In this document: positions 1 to 10,160 of the stretch, piece after piece
Layout of the letters: the number at the start of each line of letters is the position of its first letter
Position numbering within the stretch: position 1 is the stretch's first letter
From: Oehlia diaphana
Lineage: Eukaryota > Glomeromycota > Glomeromycetes > Glomerales > Glomeraceae
Direction of reading: 5' to 3'
NCBI GenBank assembly: GCA_003833135.1
Contig: QZLH01000020.1
Span: 209,961-227,684 of the forward strand
Length of the DNA stretch: 17,724 bases
Notes under the pieces: generated by a model
Databases searched by the model: none
What the model was told of the DNA's origin: nothing
What the model saw: only the letters and a program-made list of their open reading frames with translations
Made by a program: the position numbers and the translations under genes

Positions 1-26
1 TTTTTTTTTTTTTAAAAAAAAAAAAA
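1..26. repeat. T13/A13 homopolymer palindrome
   Basis: The window opens with 13 T directly followed by 13 A, a perfect 26-bp palindrome, with a second A-rich run shortly after (about 40-54). It is low-complexity DNA of the kind common in this window and has no evident function. Confidence 0.9.
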
Positions 27-386
27 TATTTTTCCTGAAAAAAAAAAAAAAAAATAAATAATTTCATGATTGACGAACATATTATTAAATCGCGACTTTT
101 TTAAATTAATCGAATAAAACATCGACCTAATTTTGTTACAATCGAAGATAAAAAAAAAAAAGAAAACGAAAGTCCTTTCTCTTATATTAATATTACATTT
201 ACTGCATTTACTGACAATCCTTGTTATTTTAAAAAGGAATCATTATACAATTTTTTTAATATTTTCCCAAAAATCTTTAAATAATTAATTGTCCGACCCC
301 AAAAAAAAAAAATTGGGTTATAATAAATACGAAATGAATTTTTGATATATAATCACGTTTTAGTTAATGTATACTTGATGTAAGAA
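27..386 (-). other. 3' flank of the F-box/LRR gene
   Basis: This AT-rich stretch follows the F-box stop codon on the minus strand and probably holds its 3' UTR and transcript end. It contains several A or T runs (for example 150-160 and 301-311). I see no other gene in it, and no polyadenylation signal can be fixed by eye. Confidence 0.5.
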
Positions 387-2125
387 TCATGGTCCCAATA
401 CTATAAGAGGTTTTTTTCTTCCATCAAGATTAAAATCATGAACAAAATCATCGTTTAAATATTCACTGCGTCCAAAAAAGAATTCTTGTAATTTATAACA
501 ACCACAACAAATCATCGATACATCATCCGGTGTTAAATTAGGATTAACACGAATCCGTAATTTTTCGAGATTTCTAAGACGCGTTATTGTTGGTGCAATA
601 ATCTATTATAAATTGTAAAAATTTGTAAGTTTTTATGATAATATAAAATTAAAAAAAAATTATATATATATATATTAAATAAATATACCGTATTTGGAAT
701 ATCTTCAGTACTGGCTAAATAAAATTCTTTTAATTGTGAACATACTGAAACGATTGCATCTAAATCACGTATTGTAAAATCCGTTGAAGGGAATAAACTT
801 AATTTCTTTAAATTTCTACAATATCTTCCTATACCAGAAATTACCACATCTTCTGTTATTCGATCACAATTTGATATTTGTAAAGAAGTAAGAGTACCAG
901 AAATACTCCTAAGTAGAGCAATTATTGGATCATCAGTAACATTAGGTATAGCGAATAAACAAAGATCACTAATAGGAGGATGACTCTTTTCAAGTACCCA
1001 AAAAGATGAATCAGTAAAATTACAATTATAAAGATGAAGATAAGTTAAATTATTAGCAGATCTAATACCCAACATGCTTAAAGTAACATCAGTAACAAAA
1101 GGGGTTGAATACTGAAAAGTCACTTTATTAAGCAATTTCAATCTTTCAGCCATCATTAAGAATCCATCATTTGAAATATTTTCCGCTTTATGTAAAGTAA
1201 ATTGAAAAGATTCTATACGTAAACAATAATTAGCTATAGCTTTTAAAGTATCATTTGTAACCCCTTCATAAGGTTCCAAACCTAAATGACGAATATTAGG
1301 ACATCTTATTGCCACTTGTTTCATAGATAAATCAGTTATATTTCTTAAATTTTGTAATATTAAAGATTCCAAATTTATATTTAAATTAAAAGCCATAGTA
1401 ATAATAGCATTATCATCAAGAGTACCACAATCCCAAATATGTAAATTCTTCAAACGTAAACAATGTTGAGTTATAAGCATAAAAGTATCATTCTCAATAG
1501 TATTACCAATAAATATTTCAAGAGTAACAAGATGTTCAGCAGAAATAGCAAGTTGAAGAAAAGAATCATTTTTAATGTTCATACAATCACCAATAGCGAG
1601 ATGTTCTAAACGATGACATCTATAAATGATTTGCGTTAAAGAATGATCAGTTATATTTGGTAAATTCAATAATTTGAGAGATTTTAAATCCGAACATTGT
1701 CCTGATATTCTACTAAGTACATCATCTCTAAGTTCTCTAACGTAAGAAAAATCGAGATATTTTAAAACTCCACAAGATTCAGATATCAAATTCAATTCAC
1801 TAGCATGACAAGAAAGTCGCGACAAGTCAAGACTTTGAATAAAACAACCATAAGCATAAGAAGTAGCATGTTGTCTCGTTCTAACTAAAGTTCTAATAAA
1901 TTTATCAAAAGTTGAAGCGCGTTTCATAAGAGGTTTCTTCCATAATATTGGAGTGGTACAAGTGTTCCATAGACGAGATACCAAACAACAAGTAGCCAAG
2001 TCAGGCTGAGACTCTAAATGAAAAATTATTTCACATATAATATAAGCTTGGTTTGATAACGGTGTTTCATAAGTTATTTCATAGTATTCGGTCGTTCGCA
2101 TAACATTATATTGTGATATTGCCAT
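387..2125 (-). CDS. F-box/leucine-rich-repeat protein, Grr1/AMN1-like (two exons)
   Basis: Proposed as a substrate-recognition subunit of an SCF (Skp1-Cullin-F-box) ubiquitin ligase. Exons are join(689..2125, 387..602) on the minus strand, giving 550 residues. Residues about 21-65 (PLSNQAYIICEIIFHLESQP, then CCLVSRLWN and LWKKP) fit an F-box: a hydrophobic helix, the CxLVSRxW core and a closing W. From about residue 110 to the end run roughly 14-15 cysteine-containing LRRs of 25-27 residues, each near CxxLxxLxLxxCxxITDxxL, for example CHRLEHLAIGDCMNI and CRNLKKLSLF. The ATG at 2125 is chosen because the F-box follows at a normal distance; no earlier in-frame start is apparent. Splicing keeps the LRR pattern going (EKLRIRVNPNLTPDDV, CYKLQEFFFG), whereas reading through the intron ends it. 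F-box/LRR families are known to be large in Glomeromycotina. The SCF role is inferred from the family; the substrate is unknown. The body looks intact. Confidence 0.88.
603..688 (-). other. spliceosomal intron of the F-box gene (86 nt, phase 0)
   Basis: On the minus strand the donor is GTATAT, directly after codons AAT ACG at 689. The acceptor is ATAATAG, ending at 603. The intron is very AT-rich, with a TA dinucleotide stretch and a poly-T tract. Removing it joins exon 2 in phase 0 and restores the LRR pattern through a further 71 residues to a TGA at 387-389. Retaining it would replace those 71 residues with a 34-residue non-LRR tail ending at 584. Confidence 0.85.
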
Positions 2126-2480
2126 ACGTTTGGATTAACAGGTTTTTTTTTTGTAAAAAAGTTTACAGTGTCCCCTAAGACAATAAATATAAACAAATAA
2201 TAAAAAAGACAAGACCTATTAAAAAAAAAAACCCCCAAAAAAAGAGAGAGAGAGAAAATACAATAATACGTAAGTTTTAAAAAAGGAACGAATAAATAAT
2301 GACGTAGAAAAGAAAAAAAAGAATAACGCGTAGGAAGTTGGTGATAAAGAATAAACAAATATTCTTTTTTTTGGGAGAAGAAGAAGAAAAAAAAAAATCT
2401 GGAGTTAAAAATAATGATAGAGAAAAGAAAATATAATTAATATCACAATATACAATAGGAATCAAAAAAGAATGGAAAGA
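2126..2480 (-). promoter_or_regulatory. pyrimidine-rich 5' flank of the F-box gene
   Basis: Upstream of the ATG, read on the gene strand, come repeated T runs, a G5T11-like patch and a CT dinucleotide run (plus-strand GA repeats near 2241-2255). Such pyrimidine tracts are common in fungal promoters and 5' UTRs. No TATA box or transcription start can be assigned. Open frames here on the minus strand are translations of T/C-rich repeats, not genes. Confidence 0.4.
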
Positions 2481-3062
2481 CAATTTCAATGGATTCTTTT
2501 TACTAATCAGATGGATAAGTATTTTTCTGAATAATAATGAATTTTCAATTTATAAATATTTATTTTGTAGAAAAAAAAGACCCTGGGTTTTGTGATTTTT
2601 TTTTTGTTGTTACACGAATATCCCGTTAAGTTAAGGTACACAATTATCTAATAACATATGTACATCTTAATAAAACTCTATTATTTATACCCACATATCT
2701 TCTTTTGATCGCTGCAATCCTTACTTTGACTGATGTACCTGTTTTAGAGAAAATAAAAAAAAAAATTTTTTTTTTTTCTTATGATTATTAAAAAAAAAAA
2801 AACTGTACAACGAATGATGGATAAAAAAGGTGATATATAGAAGATAAGTGATAATTTCAGCCCAATCGACTAATCAAGAAAAAAAACTAGAAATTGGACA
2901 AGAAAACGAGAAAATTCAATCCAAAATGATAACATACCGTTTGATTGAAATTCAAACCGGATTTGTATATGCTTATTCAAGTTTTTTTTTTTTTTTTCTT
3001 GCAGATTTGGGATTTAATTTAATTTAATTTGTTATGTTTTTTGTGGAGATATAAAAAATAAT

Positions 3063-3063
<1 letters not shown>
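2481..3063. other. non-coding AT-rich stretch
   Basis: No credible gene. A 20-codon plus-strand frame from the ATG at 2472 ends at 2534 and is too short to support. The stretch holds several A/T runs and a short TTTAA tandem (about 3012-3030). Confidence 0.5.

Positions 3064-3136
<73 letters not shown>
3064..3136. repeat. poly(A) run of 73 bases
   Basis: There are 73 consecutive A by direct count. It is followed by an A-rich satellite and an (AT)n tract within the next 140 bases. It could be a slippage-expanded homopolymer or the tail of an old retroposed sequence. No flanking target duplication or retroposon body was recognised. Minus-strand frames here are poly-phenylalanine artefacts. Confidence 0.95.
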
Positions 3137-3138
<2 letters not shown>

Positions 3139-3150
3139 AAAATTAAAAAA

Positions 3151-3180
3151 TAAAATAAAATAAAATAAAATAAAATAAAT
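3151..3180. repeat. (TAAAA)n satellite
   Basis: About six tandem TAAAA units, the last one altered to TAAAT, lie 14 bases after the long poly(A) run. Confidence 0.9.
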
Positions 3181-3236
3181 GAAAAATAAAACATAATAAT
3201 AATATATATATATAATATATACATACATTACATACA

Positions 3237-3239
<3 letters not shown>

Positions 3240-3273
<34 letters not shown>
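3240..3273. repeat. (AT)17 microsatellite
   Basis: Seventeen uninterrupted AT units, preceded by shorter interrupted AT and CATA repeats from about 3200. Likely length-variable between isolates. Confidence 0.95.
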
Positions 3274-3277
<4 letters not shown>

Positions 3278-4900
3278 TTCCATTTTCCGCTTTATGATAA
3301 AGTATAAACTCCCTAAAATGGGGATTTAAAATAAAAATAGTAAAATGGGGAACCATAACAAAATAAAAAAAAATGCAGTATTAGAACCAGTAAATTTTCT
3401 GAACCCTTTAGATAATATGCTTGTGATCGCAATTTAAATAGATATGCATTGTACATCCACATATTCATGTTTTCAAATCTCAGACAGAGCTGAGTTGAAT
3501 AAATTACAGTATGTCATTACAATAATATATGTCATTCATATGGACCCCGAAAAATAAACAACGTAATCGGCGACACAATGTACAAGAGTATCACGATATT
3601 TGAGCGATAACGATAAAAAAAAAAAAATTTTTTTAATTTATGCTTGAAAAAAAGAAATGCGCGCTTATTTCCGTTAGATTACGCCGCTTTTTTCAACAAA
3701 TATTTCTGTTACGCACAGAACTACCATTCCACATTTGTTTATTGGCTATTGATAAAGATGCATTGTTCTCGTTAAGCTATCTTTGTACTTGTTTCGATGT
3801 TACCAAAAAGAAACATGTTCACACATTATGGTCATACTTTGATAATTGACATTTTATTATACAAACATGCAAATATTATAGATTGACATGGGTTATTTAT
3901 AGATTTAATTCAAGCTGTCGGACTTCAAGTCCAAATTTATTTTTTACAAAAAAAAAAAAAATAAATAATAATAAAAATATTTATCACATGATTTAAGTGT
4001 TTCACCACGGATTAAATTCGGACAAACTCCCAGAAAATCCAAATTTGCCCATTTTGTTTACTATTTGGATTATTAAAGTTGAGTTCATCATAACAAACCC
4101 TCCCTGATTAATTCGATTCATTCCTGAGCCTACTTCCTATTAAGTATTAAAAACTCTAAAAAATTTCTAATTGGTTTATTTATGATTTTTATCATTTTAA
4201 AAGTAAACTTCCTTTTAGAGTAATTTGAATCTGTTCCACTATCGTATAATATAAATAATAATTTAATAAGTACATAAATAAAAAATTTTTTTTTTTAAAA
4301 AAAAAAGAATATTTGAAACATAACTCCTCAAATTCTTACGCCCTTAAAGTTCTTTAGATCGATTTTCTTTGTTATCATCATTTCAAAAACAAGATCTTGA
4401 GTAATTCTAAATTTCTTTCTAGAACGTCATTCTAAAGAGAAGTTTAAAGCGCGAAAATCCATTTCGTCGATCATCTGATTCGTTATTTTATTTAAAGTTT
4501 CCAAGTTTCCATTCCTAAGAATACTTGTATATTAAAAATTTTTTTTTTAAATTAGGGAAACTTTGTTCCGAAGCATTTATTAATAGACTCATTATTCTTT
4601 ATACCGAGTAATTGAAACAAAAGTAGATTAGTGTAAAGGCTTTTTAATTCTGAATAAAGTATAATTTGATTCATTTAATAATTATTAACGATTATTATAT
4701 AAGCATTATCATCTAACCTAAATTAGAATTTTATTCTAATTTTATATATTCGTTTGTGCGGCTTCGGATTTTGTTCTCCGCAACAATATTTAAAAAAAAA
4801 AAAATGCAAAGCGCGTAATTATAAAACGCGCAGAACCGATTAAAACAAATAAATAATTGAATTAATTATTGTCTGAATAACTAGAAAGTGGAAGAATATT
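3274..4900. other. intergenic DNA, less AT-rich, no supported gene
   Basis: This stretch is visibly less AT-rich than the DNA to its right. It has small direct repeats (AAAATGGGGA twice between 3315 and 3352; ATGTCATT twice between 3510 and 3540). A 69-codon plus frame at 3640-3849 begins with ATG but has a lysine/phenylalanine-rich composition, no recognisable domain and no intron-linked extension, so I do not call it a gene. It may include regulatory DNA or exhausted coding sequence. Confidence 0.4.
4720..4742. repeat. 10-bp inverted repeat (hairpin)
   Basis: Arms AAATTAGAAT and ATTCTAATTT are perfect complements separated by TTT. It could act as a transcription-end hairpin or be chance in AT-rich DNA. 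Confidence 0.6.
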
Positions 4901-6048
4901 ACTAAATACTAAATTTGTTTTAATAATACTAAAAGAGATAAAGAATTCGTCCATTGATATCAAATCCAATACAAAAAAAAACCAAGGGTACTGCAATATC
5001 TATTTCAACTACATTAAAAAATACTTTAGAAGTCTATAACCGTAATTATTTTATTACCTGTTACTAATTTTAATTATAATTAATTAACTATTTTTGTAAT
5101 TTGATTTGTTAAATTATCAGCGGTGATATACTGATCTAACTGAATATTTATACAAATTACAAGTATAAAGCTTTATATTAAATATAAAATTTACTTTATA
5201 TTTTTTTATATATAAATTAATTAATTTTTTTAATTAATCTTAATATTATTATTAAATCTCTTCTTTTTCTAGTATTTTTTTGTTTTTTTAACTAAAAATT
5301 TATAAAAAAAAATTAAGGAAATAATATTTAATAATTTCTTATAAAAATTGTTTAATATTGATTTATATATATTATATTTTAATTAATAGCTCAGTTTATA
5401 AAGAAAATTTTTTTATATATATTTTTTACAATAGCTTATTTAAAGAAAATAAAATGAAAGCTGTAAAAAAATAAACACTTATAAATTCATATTGCTTATT
5501 ACTTAACAAAATCCATATAATCTCAAATAAGTATTTAAATAACCTTTCAAAATATAAAGGTTTTATTAAATTTAAAGTATATTTATTAAAAATATATACT
5601 AATAGTAATAAGTATCAATTAATATTTCATTTATATTGCCAAGTGTTATAATTAATAAACTTTAAAATTAAAATATTTCATTTATATTTTTACCTTTTTA
5701 ATTTTTTTTTTGTTTTTTATTTTATTATACTCAAAAGGAATAGTATTTCATTAAATTTACTAAAATTTATTTTTAATGTATTTAAATTTTAATAAAAAAA
5801 AAAAATATATTTTAATAAAATACTAATTATAAAAAATATTATATTTCTATATTTATTTTTTAGAAATTTAATTTTAGTTATTCAATAAGAGTTTTACTAA
5901 CTTGCTCTTTAGATTAAATAACCTGGATTAAATCATCTTTCTAAAAATTTATATTTTTATATTTACATGATTTTTTGCATATTACTTTTTTTTTAAAAAA
6001 AAAAAAAATTATTTGTATTATTTATTTTACTTTATATAGATTTTATTT
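4901..6048. other. extremely AT-rich non-coding DNA
   Basis: No open frame of note on either strand, only short A/T runs and degenerate dispersed repeats. The word ATATTGCTTATTA near 5490 recurs in altered form near 6272 and 7010. This is the start of the transposon-rich block. Confidence 0.5.
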
Positions 6049-6056
6049 ATTTGGAC

Positions 6057-6092
6057 TAAAGCTCTACACAAGCCAGCTCATGTAGAGCTTTA
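6057..6092. mobile_element. 36-bp miniature hairpin element with 8-bp target duplication
   Basis: Perfect 12-bp terminal inverted repeats (TAAAGCTCTACA at 6057-6068 and TGTAGAGCTTTA at 6081-6092) enclose a 12-base loop. The unit is flanked by identical 8-bp direct repeats ATTTGGAC (6049-6056 and 6093-6100). An 8-bp duplication around inverted termini is the hAT-type signature. At 36 bp this is far below the usual MITE size, so it may be the extreme remnant of internal deletion. The duplication and stem are seen directly; the hAT assignment is inference. Confidence 0.6.
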
Positions 6093-6647
6093 ATTTGGAC
6101 ATTTTTTTAATAATGACTTTTATATTTAAAATTATATAATTATATAAAATTTATTAATATATTAAATCATTCAGGTTAAATTATCTCAGGTTAAAATTAG
6201 TTTTATACATTCAATAAAAAGTAATTTTATATTTTTATTATATATATATTTGTTTACAAATATAAGTTTATATTGCTTATCATTTAGCAAAAATTATATG
6301 ATTTTTAACAGATATTCAAATAAATTTATTATTAGTATTTATAATCAATAATTTTAAATAAAAATTTAAATTATATAATAATGATTTATTTTTTATAATA
6401 AATACTTATTATATATTTCTCTTAATTTTTAATAGTAAAAATTTAAAATTAAAATTTAATAAATCCTTATAAAATTATATCTTTAATAAAATATTCTAAT
6501 CTATAGTTAAAATATTCTTATATAGTAATAATATTTTTAAAATATACTAAAAATTAAACAGATGGTTTATTTAAATAGAATTTTATAATAATAAATTATT
6601 TTAAATTATACAAAAAGTATAATAAATTTTTGATCTAATTGAATATG

Positions 6648-6700
6648 CAAAATATTTTTAAAATTAGTAATTTACTAATAATTTAAATATAAAATATTTT
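6648..6700. repeat. AT-rich dispersed repeat, copy A
   Basis: The segment beginning CAAAATATTTTTAAAATTA and continuing through AATAATTTAAATATAAAAT recurs with few changes at 6882-6927. It sits inside a loose foldback: TGATCTAATTGAAT near 6631 pairs with ATTCAATTG near 6709. Probably a decayed transposon fragment. Confidence 0.4.
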
Positions 6701-6881
6701 GATATTAAATTCAATTGACAAAAAAATATCTTAAATATAAATTAATATTACTAAAATAACAATATAATTAGATTTTTTTTATTTAAATATATAATTCAAT
6801 TTTTTAGTCTTTCAGTTCATAAGATAAAATGTCTAATACAATATAATTGCATTTGAAAATATAATTTATTTTTTTAATTTA

Positions 6882-6927
6882 CAAAATGTTTTTAAAATTA
6901 ATTTACCAATAATTTAAGTATAAAATT
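6882..6927. repeat. AT-rich dispersed repeat, copy B
   Basis: Second copy of the 6648-6700 segment (CAAAATGTTTTTAAAATTA, then CCAATAATTTAAGTATAAAAT), in the same orientation and slightly shorter. Confidence 0.4.
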
Positions 6928-7757
6928 ATACATGAAATCAAAATTAAAAGCTAAAAACTAAAATATTTTTTTTTTTTTTTTTACAGCAAAAAAACTTTAT
7001 ATTGAAGCTTCCATTGCTTATTAAACTTTATTAAATTCTATATACTAATTAAAAAATAAAAAGTGATACATGATAAATTTAAAGTAAAACATATTATTTA
7101 AAATAATCTTAAATAATCAAAATAAACTAAGATTAACTAAAACTATTCAGATCAATTCCATATTAAGTGCTTACTAACAAGACTACTTAAAAGAGAATAG
7201 AAAAATAAAAGTTAATAAATAATATGTAGTTAATATACAGCATAAAATCTAAAATATCTTTACTAAAATAAATTTTGTTACATAAAAATTCTAAACTATG
7301 ATCTATATAATCTAAATTAGAAAAGTTAAGATTATTCCAAAAAAATTAAAAAAACTATTATTATTAAAATTAGGATTATTAAAATAATTATCCAATTTCT
7401 TTTTTTTATTTATAAACAGTTTTTTTTCAAGTACAGTACTACTTAGAATTTATATTAAAACTTCTATATTTAATTCATAATCTCATTATAGAAAAATTCA
7501 TGTAATTAAGTAATAATTATCTAAACATTTTTAACATTAAAAACTACATTTTAAGAAAATTTGTTAATGATAAAGAAATAAAACTTTTGATAAAATCAAT
7601 AAATGTTAAATAAAATATATTTTAAAAAAATCTTATAAGTCATCATTGACAAAATATTAGCAAAAGTAATAAAGTAAGTTTTATTAGTAAGCTTATTATT
7701 AATTAAGGTTAATAAAAGGTGTTGTGAATTAAAAAAATTTTTTTAAGTATATTTATG

Positions 7758-8501
7758 CATCAGGAAATTTATTTAGACATAATTTAATATAATATTTTGG
7801 AAATGGTGTAAAATTTTGAAATATTACATTAAAAAACGTAATATTACAGAAGTTTACACTCTTAATTCTTAAATTTAAATAATTATAATAATTTAATAAT
7901 AACTCGCTATCTACTGATCCAATTAAAATGATCTATAGCTCATTGGAATCAGCTCATTAAAACGAATCGAATGGTAGTAAAATCGCATCTCTATGTTTGA
8001 TAAATGACTTTCTATTAATTTAAAACTTTATTGTATATTATAAAGCAGTGTTAGTACATTGGCCATTTGCCCATGGCCAAAATGGCTAAAAAAGTTTTGG
8101 CCACAGCCAAATGCCAACAAGGTACTAATACCTACATAATTATTTCTTTGACCGTTTAGCATTTGGCCAGGATTGGCTGTTGGCCATTTGGCTGTTTAGC
8201 CGAGGCCAAAATGGCCAAAAAAATCTTGGCTGTGGCTAAATGCCAACACTATTATAAAGCGTTCTATCAAACATAAAGATGCAATTTTACTACCATTTGA
8301 TTCATCTTGATGAACTTAATTTAATGAGCTATAAATTATCTTAATTGGATCAGTAGATAGTGAGTTATTATTAAATTATTATAATTATTCAAATTTAAGA
8401 GTGTAAACTTCTGTAATATTATATTTTTAATGTAATATTTCAAAATTTTACACCACTTTCAAAATATTACACTAAATTACGCTTAAACAAATTTTCTGAT
8501 G
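7758..8501. mobile_element. CATCAGG foldback element, copy 1, interrupted by a nested MITE
   Basis: A long-armed inverted-repeat element. The left end is CATCAGGAAATTTATTTAG and the right end is its degenerate complement, ending TTTTCTGATG. Arms of about 240-280 bp share blocks such as AGTTTACACTCTTA, CTACTGATCCAATTAA and TGGTAGTAAAATCGCATCT, each found as its complement in the right arm. Total length is 744 bp; removing the nested 206-bp insertion and one 8-bp duplication leaves 530 bp, against 526 bp for the second copy. The flanking dinucleotide is TG on both sides. No protein is encoded; mobilisation would need a transposase from elsewhere. Transcripts across it would fold into a long hairpin, a possible small-RNA source (inference). 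The superfamily is unassigned; a short TA-like duplication would fit Tc1/mariner. Confidence 0.85.
8046..8251. mobile_element. hAT-like MITE nested in foldback copy 1
   Basis: A 206-bp insertion, visibly richer in G/C than its host, with ends CAGTGTTAG and (complemented) TAGTGTTGG. It is flanked by an exact 8-bp duplication TTATAAAG (8038-8045 and 8252-8259) that fits the hAT preference nTnnnnAn. Internally it is built of repeated TTGGCCA, AAAATGGC and GGCTAAA words in both orientations, typical sub-terminal repeats of hAT elements. The second foldback copy carries the unoccupied site in reverse orientation (CTATAAAGCGTTCTATTAA), which confirms the boundaries. No coding capacity. The insertion is directly seen; the hAT class is inferred from duplication length and ends. 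Confidence 0.88.
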
Positions 8502-9018
8502 TGTAACAAATACATAATTAAACGTAATTAAAATTTTTCTTTTAATTACTATATATAGAATATAACTAATTATTATACATATTAAAAAGTGATTTTTTCA
8601 TCTGTTAAATAGTAGGTAATTCTTTTAATAAAAATTTAATTTTTTATATTTTAATATGAGAGAATTAAAAAGTAGTAATACTAAAGAACTATTCTTCTGA
8701 TAAAATATTATAAAAATTAAATCCCAGTATTTCTAATGAGATTAAAAAAATCTTCAAAGTCTTTAATTTTAGAATTTTAAGTTATAAATTTTTAAAAGAT
8801 TGTTCAATAACAATATTATTCTAATTTAAAATATACTTAATATTATTCTATTAGTAAGAAAAGTAATAATATAAGTATTATTATTTATATGATGAACTTC
8901 AGCAATTTTAACATCAATAAAATTGTTTCAAAGATTCATTAAAATGAGCTTTAATATAAATAAGTTGGAGTTGTATATTTTAATATAAAATTATTTTAGA
9001 AATTTGATTTTAAATAAT
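8502..9018. other. AT-rich non-coding DNA
   Basis: No gene or resolved element seen; short A/T-rich palindromes only. Confidence 0.4.
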
Positions 9019-9297
9019 CACTGGTAAAAAAATGATTTATCTTACACATATCTCACATATATCGGGTACTCAAAATATAGAAAATCATACATAAATAATA
9101 CACATATCATATATATATCAGGTACTAATGTATATATCATACATATATCAGGTACCTGATAAGTATACAATATATATAAGTACCTGATGTATATATGATA
9201 TGTGTATTATTTATGTATGATTTTTTACATTTTGAGTACCCAATATATGTGAGATATGTGTAGGATATGTGTAGGATAGACCATTTTTTTACTAGTG
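9019..9297. mobile_element. CACTA-type foldback MITE
   Basis: A 279-bp, almost wholly palindromic element. Termini are CACTGGTAAAAAAATG on the left and the complement of CACTAGTAAAAAAATG on the right. The arms share CACATATCTCACATATAT, GGGTACTCAAAAT and AAATAATACACATATCAT as complementary blocks, closing near a GGTACCTGATA centre at about 9152. A 3-bp AAT lies on each side (9016-9018 and 9298-9300). CACTR termini plus a 3-bp duplication match the CACTA/EnSpm (CMC) superfamily. It is non-coding and non-autonomous. The duplication is short enough to be chance, but the termini are diagnostic. Confidence 0.75.
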
Positions 9298-9300
9298 AAT

Positions 9301-10160
9301 CAAATTATTAGCTTATTTAAAAATAAAATAAATATATGGATTATAATCTTTTACAGTCAATAGAAATGCCACAAAATAAAAAAGAAAATTTTTGTACTAT
9401 GAAATCATAATAAAAAATTTTAATATAATATTATTTTTAAATGTATATTATATATATTAAATTTTAAATAATTAAAATTAGTTTAATGGCTAAAAATTAT
9501 CAATCTTTAAATCATAATACCAGCCAATTTTTTTGTAATTCTCAAATTATAATGCCAACCTAAATTTAGCTAAAATTGAAAATTTTAAGTTAAGGTAATA
9601 CTAAAGATATTAGCTTTAATTATTTTTTAAAAAATTTTGAATTATGGCTATAAGATTTTTATAGCTTTAATTAATTATAACATATAGTTATATATGGCAC
9701 TTTTTTGAATTATAGCTAACATTTTTAGGTAATATTACATTTATATGATTTTAAATAATTATTATTATATTTGTTATGGTTTTAAAAATATTTTATATAT
9801 TCTAAAAATTCAAAACTTAAGTTTTATTCAGTTCAATCTATTTTAAAAAAGAATTTTTTTTTATTTATTTATATAATGTTAAACAATATAACTACTATAA
9901 TTTTACAAAAAAAAAATTTTTTTACAAATATAAATAATTATATATATGTTTGTATGAACTTTTTTAAAAAATTTAAAATAAGTTTATTTAATTTTTCTTT
10001 TTAATATTTGTTTATTCATATAGTAATAAATAAAATAAAATATTTTTAACTTTTGGTATTATTTTAGTACAAATTTTATAAAATTATAATATTTTATAAT
10101 ATTATTAAACTTTAAAATTGATAATAATTCTACATTGTTATAAGAATTTGGCTTGAAAAA
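9301..10160. other. AT-rich non-coding DNA with an unresolved repeat patch
   Basis: Nothing convincingly coding. Positions 9485-9740 repeat GGCTA, TAGCT and AATTAT words in both orientations (for example ATGGCTAAAAATTAT and TTATAGCTAACA). They look like the eroded core of another inverted-repeat element, but no clean ends or target duplication could be fixed. Confidence 0.35.

Larger units (their letters stand above)
6101..7757. other. extremely AT-rich DNA with degenerate dispersed repeats
   Basis: No coding sequence seen. The stretch contains repeated relic segments (see the entries at 6648 and 6882), a T run at 6967-6982 and short palindromes. The open frames are short and low in complexity. 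Confidence 0.45.

Noticed and set aside
2074..2489. Two minus-strand frames of 94 and 70 codons upstream of the F-box ATG
   Set aside because: Phenylalanine/leucine/serine-rich translations of T/C repeats; the first overlaps the F-box start in another frame. They look like promoter or UTR sequence.
2472..2534. 20-codon plus-strand frame MERQFQWILF... as a divergent gene start
   Set aside because: Very short, weak donor-like site only and no continuing exon found.
3019..3237. Minus-strand frames of 66-72 codons dominated by phenylalanine
   Set aside because: They are translations of the A73 run and adjoining satellites.
3640..3849. 69-codon plus-strand frame starting with ATG
   Set aside because: Length within chance for this DNA, no domain, no signal-peptide logic that holds up and no neighbouring exons. 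Possible but unsupported.
3915..3932. GGACTTCAAGTCC resembling a tRNA anticodon or T arm
   Set aside because: It is a simple short palindrome; no acceptor stem, D arm or second conserved arm lies at the right spacing.
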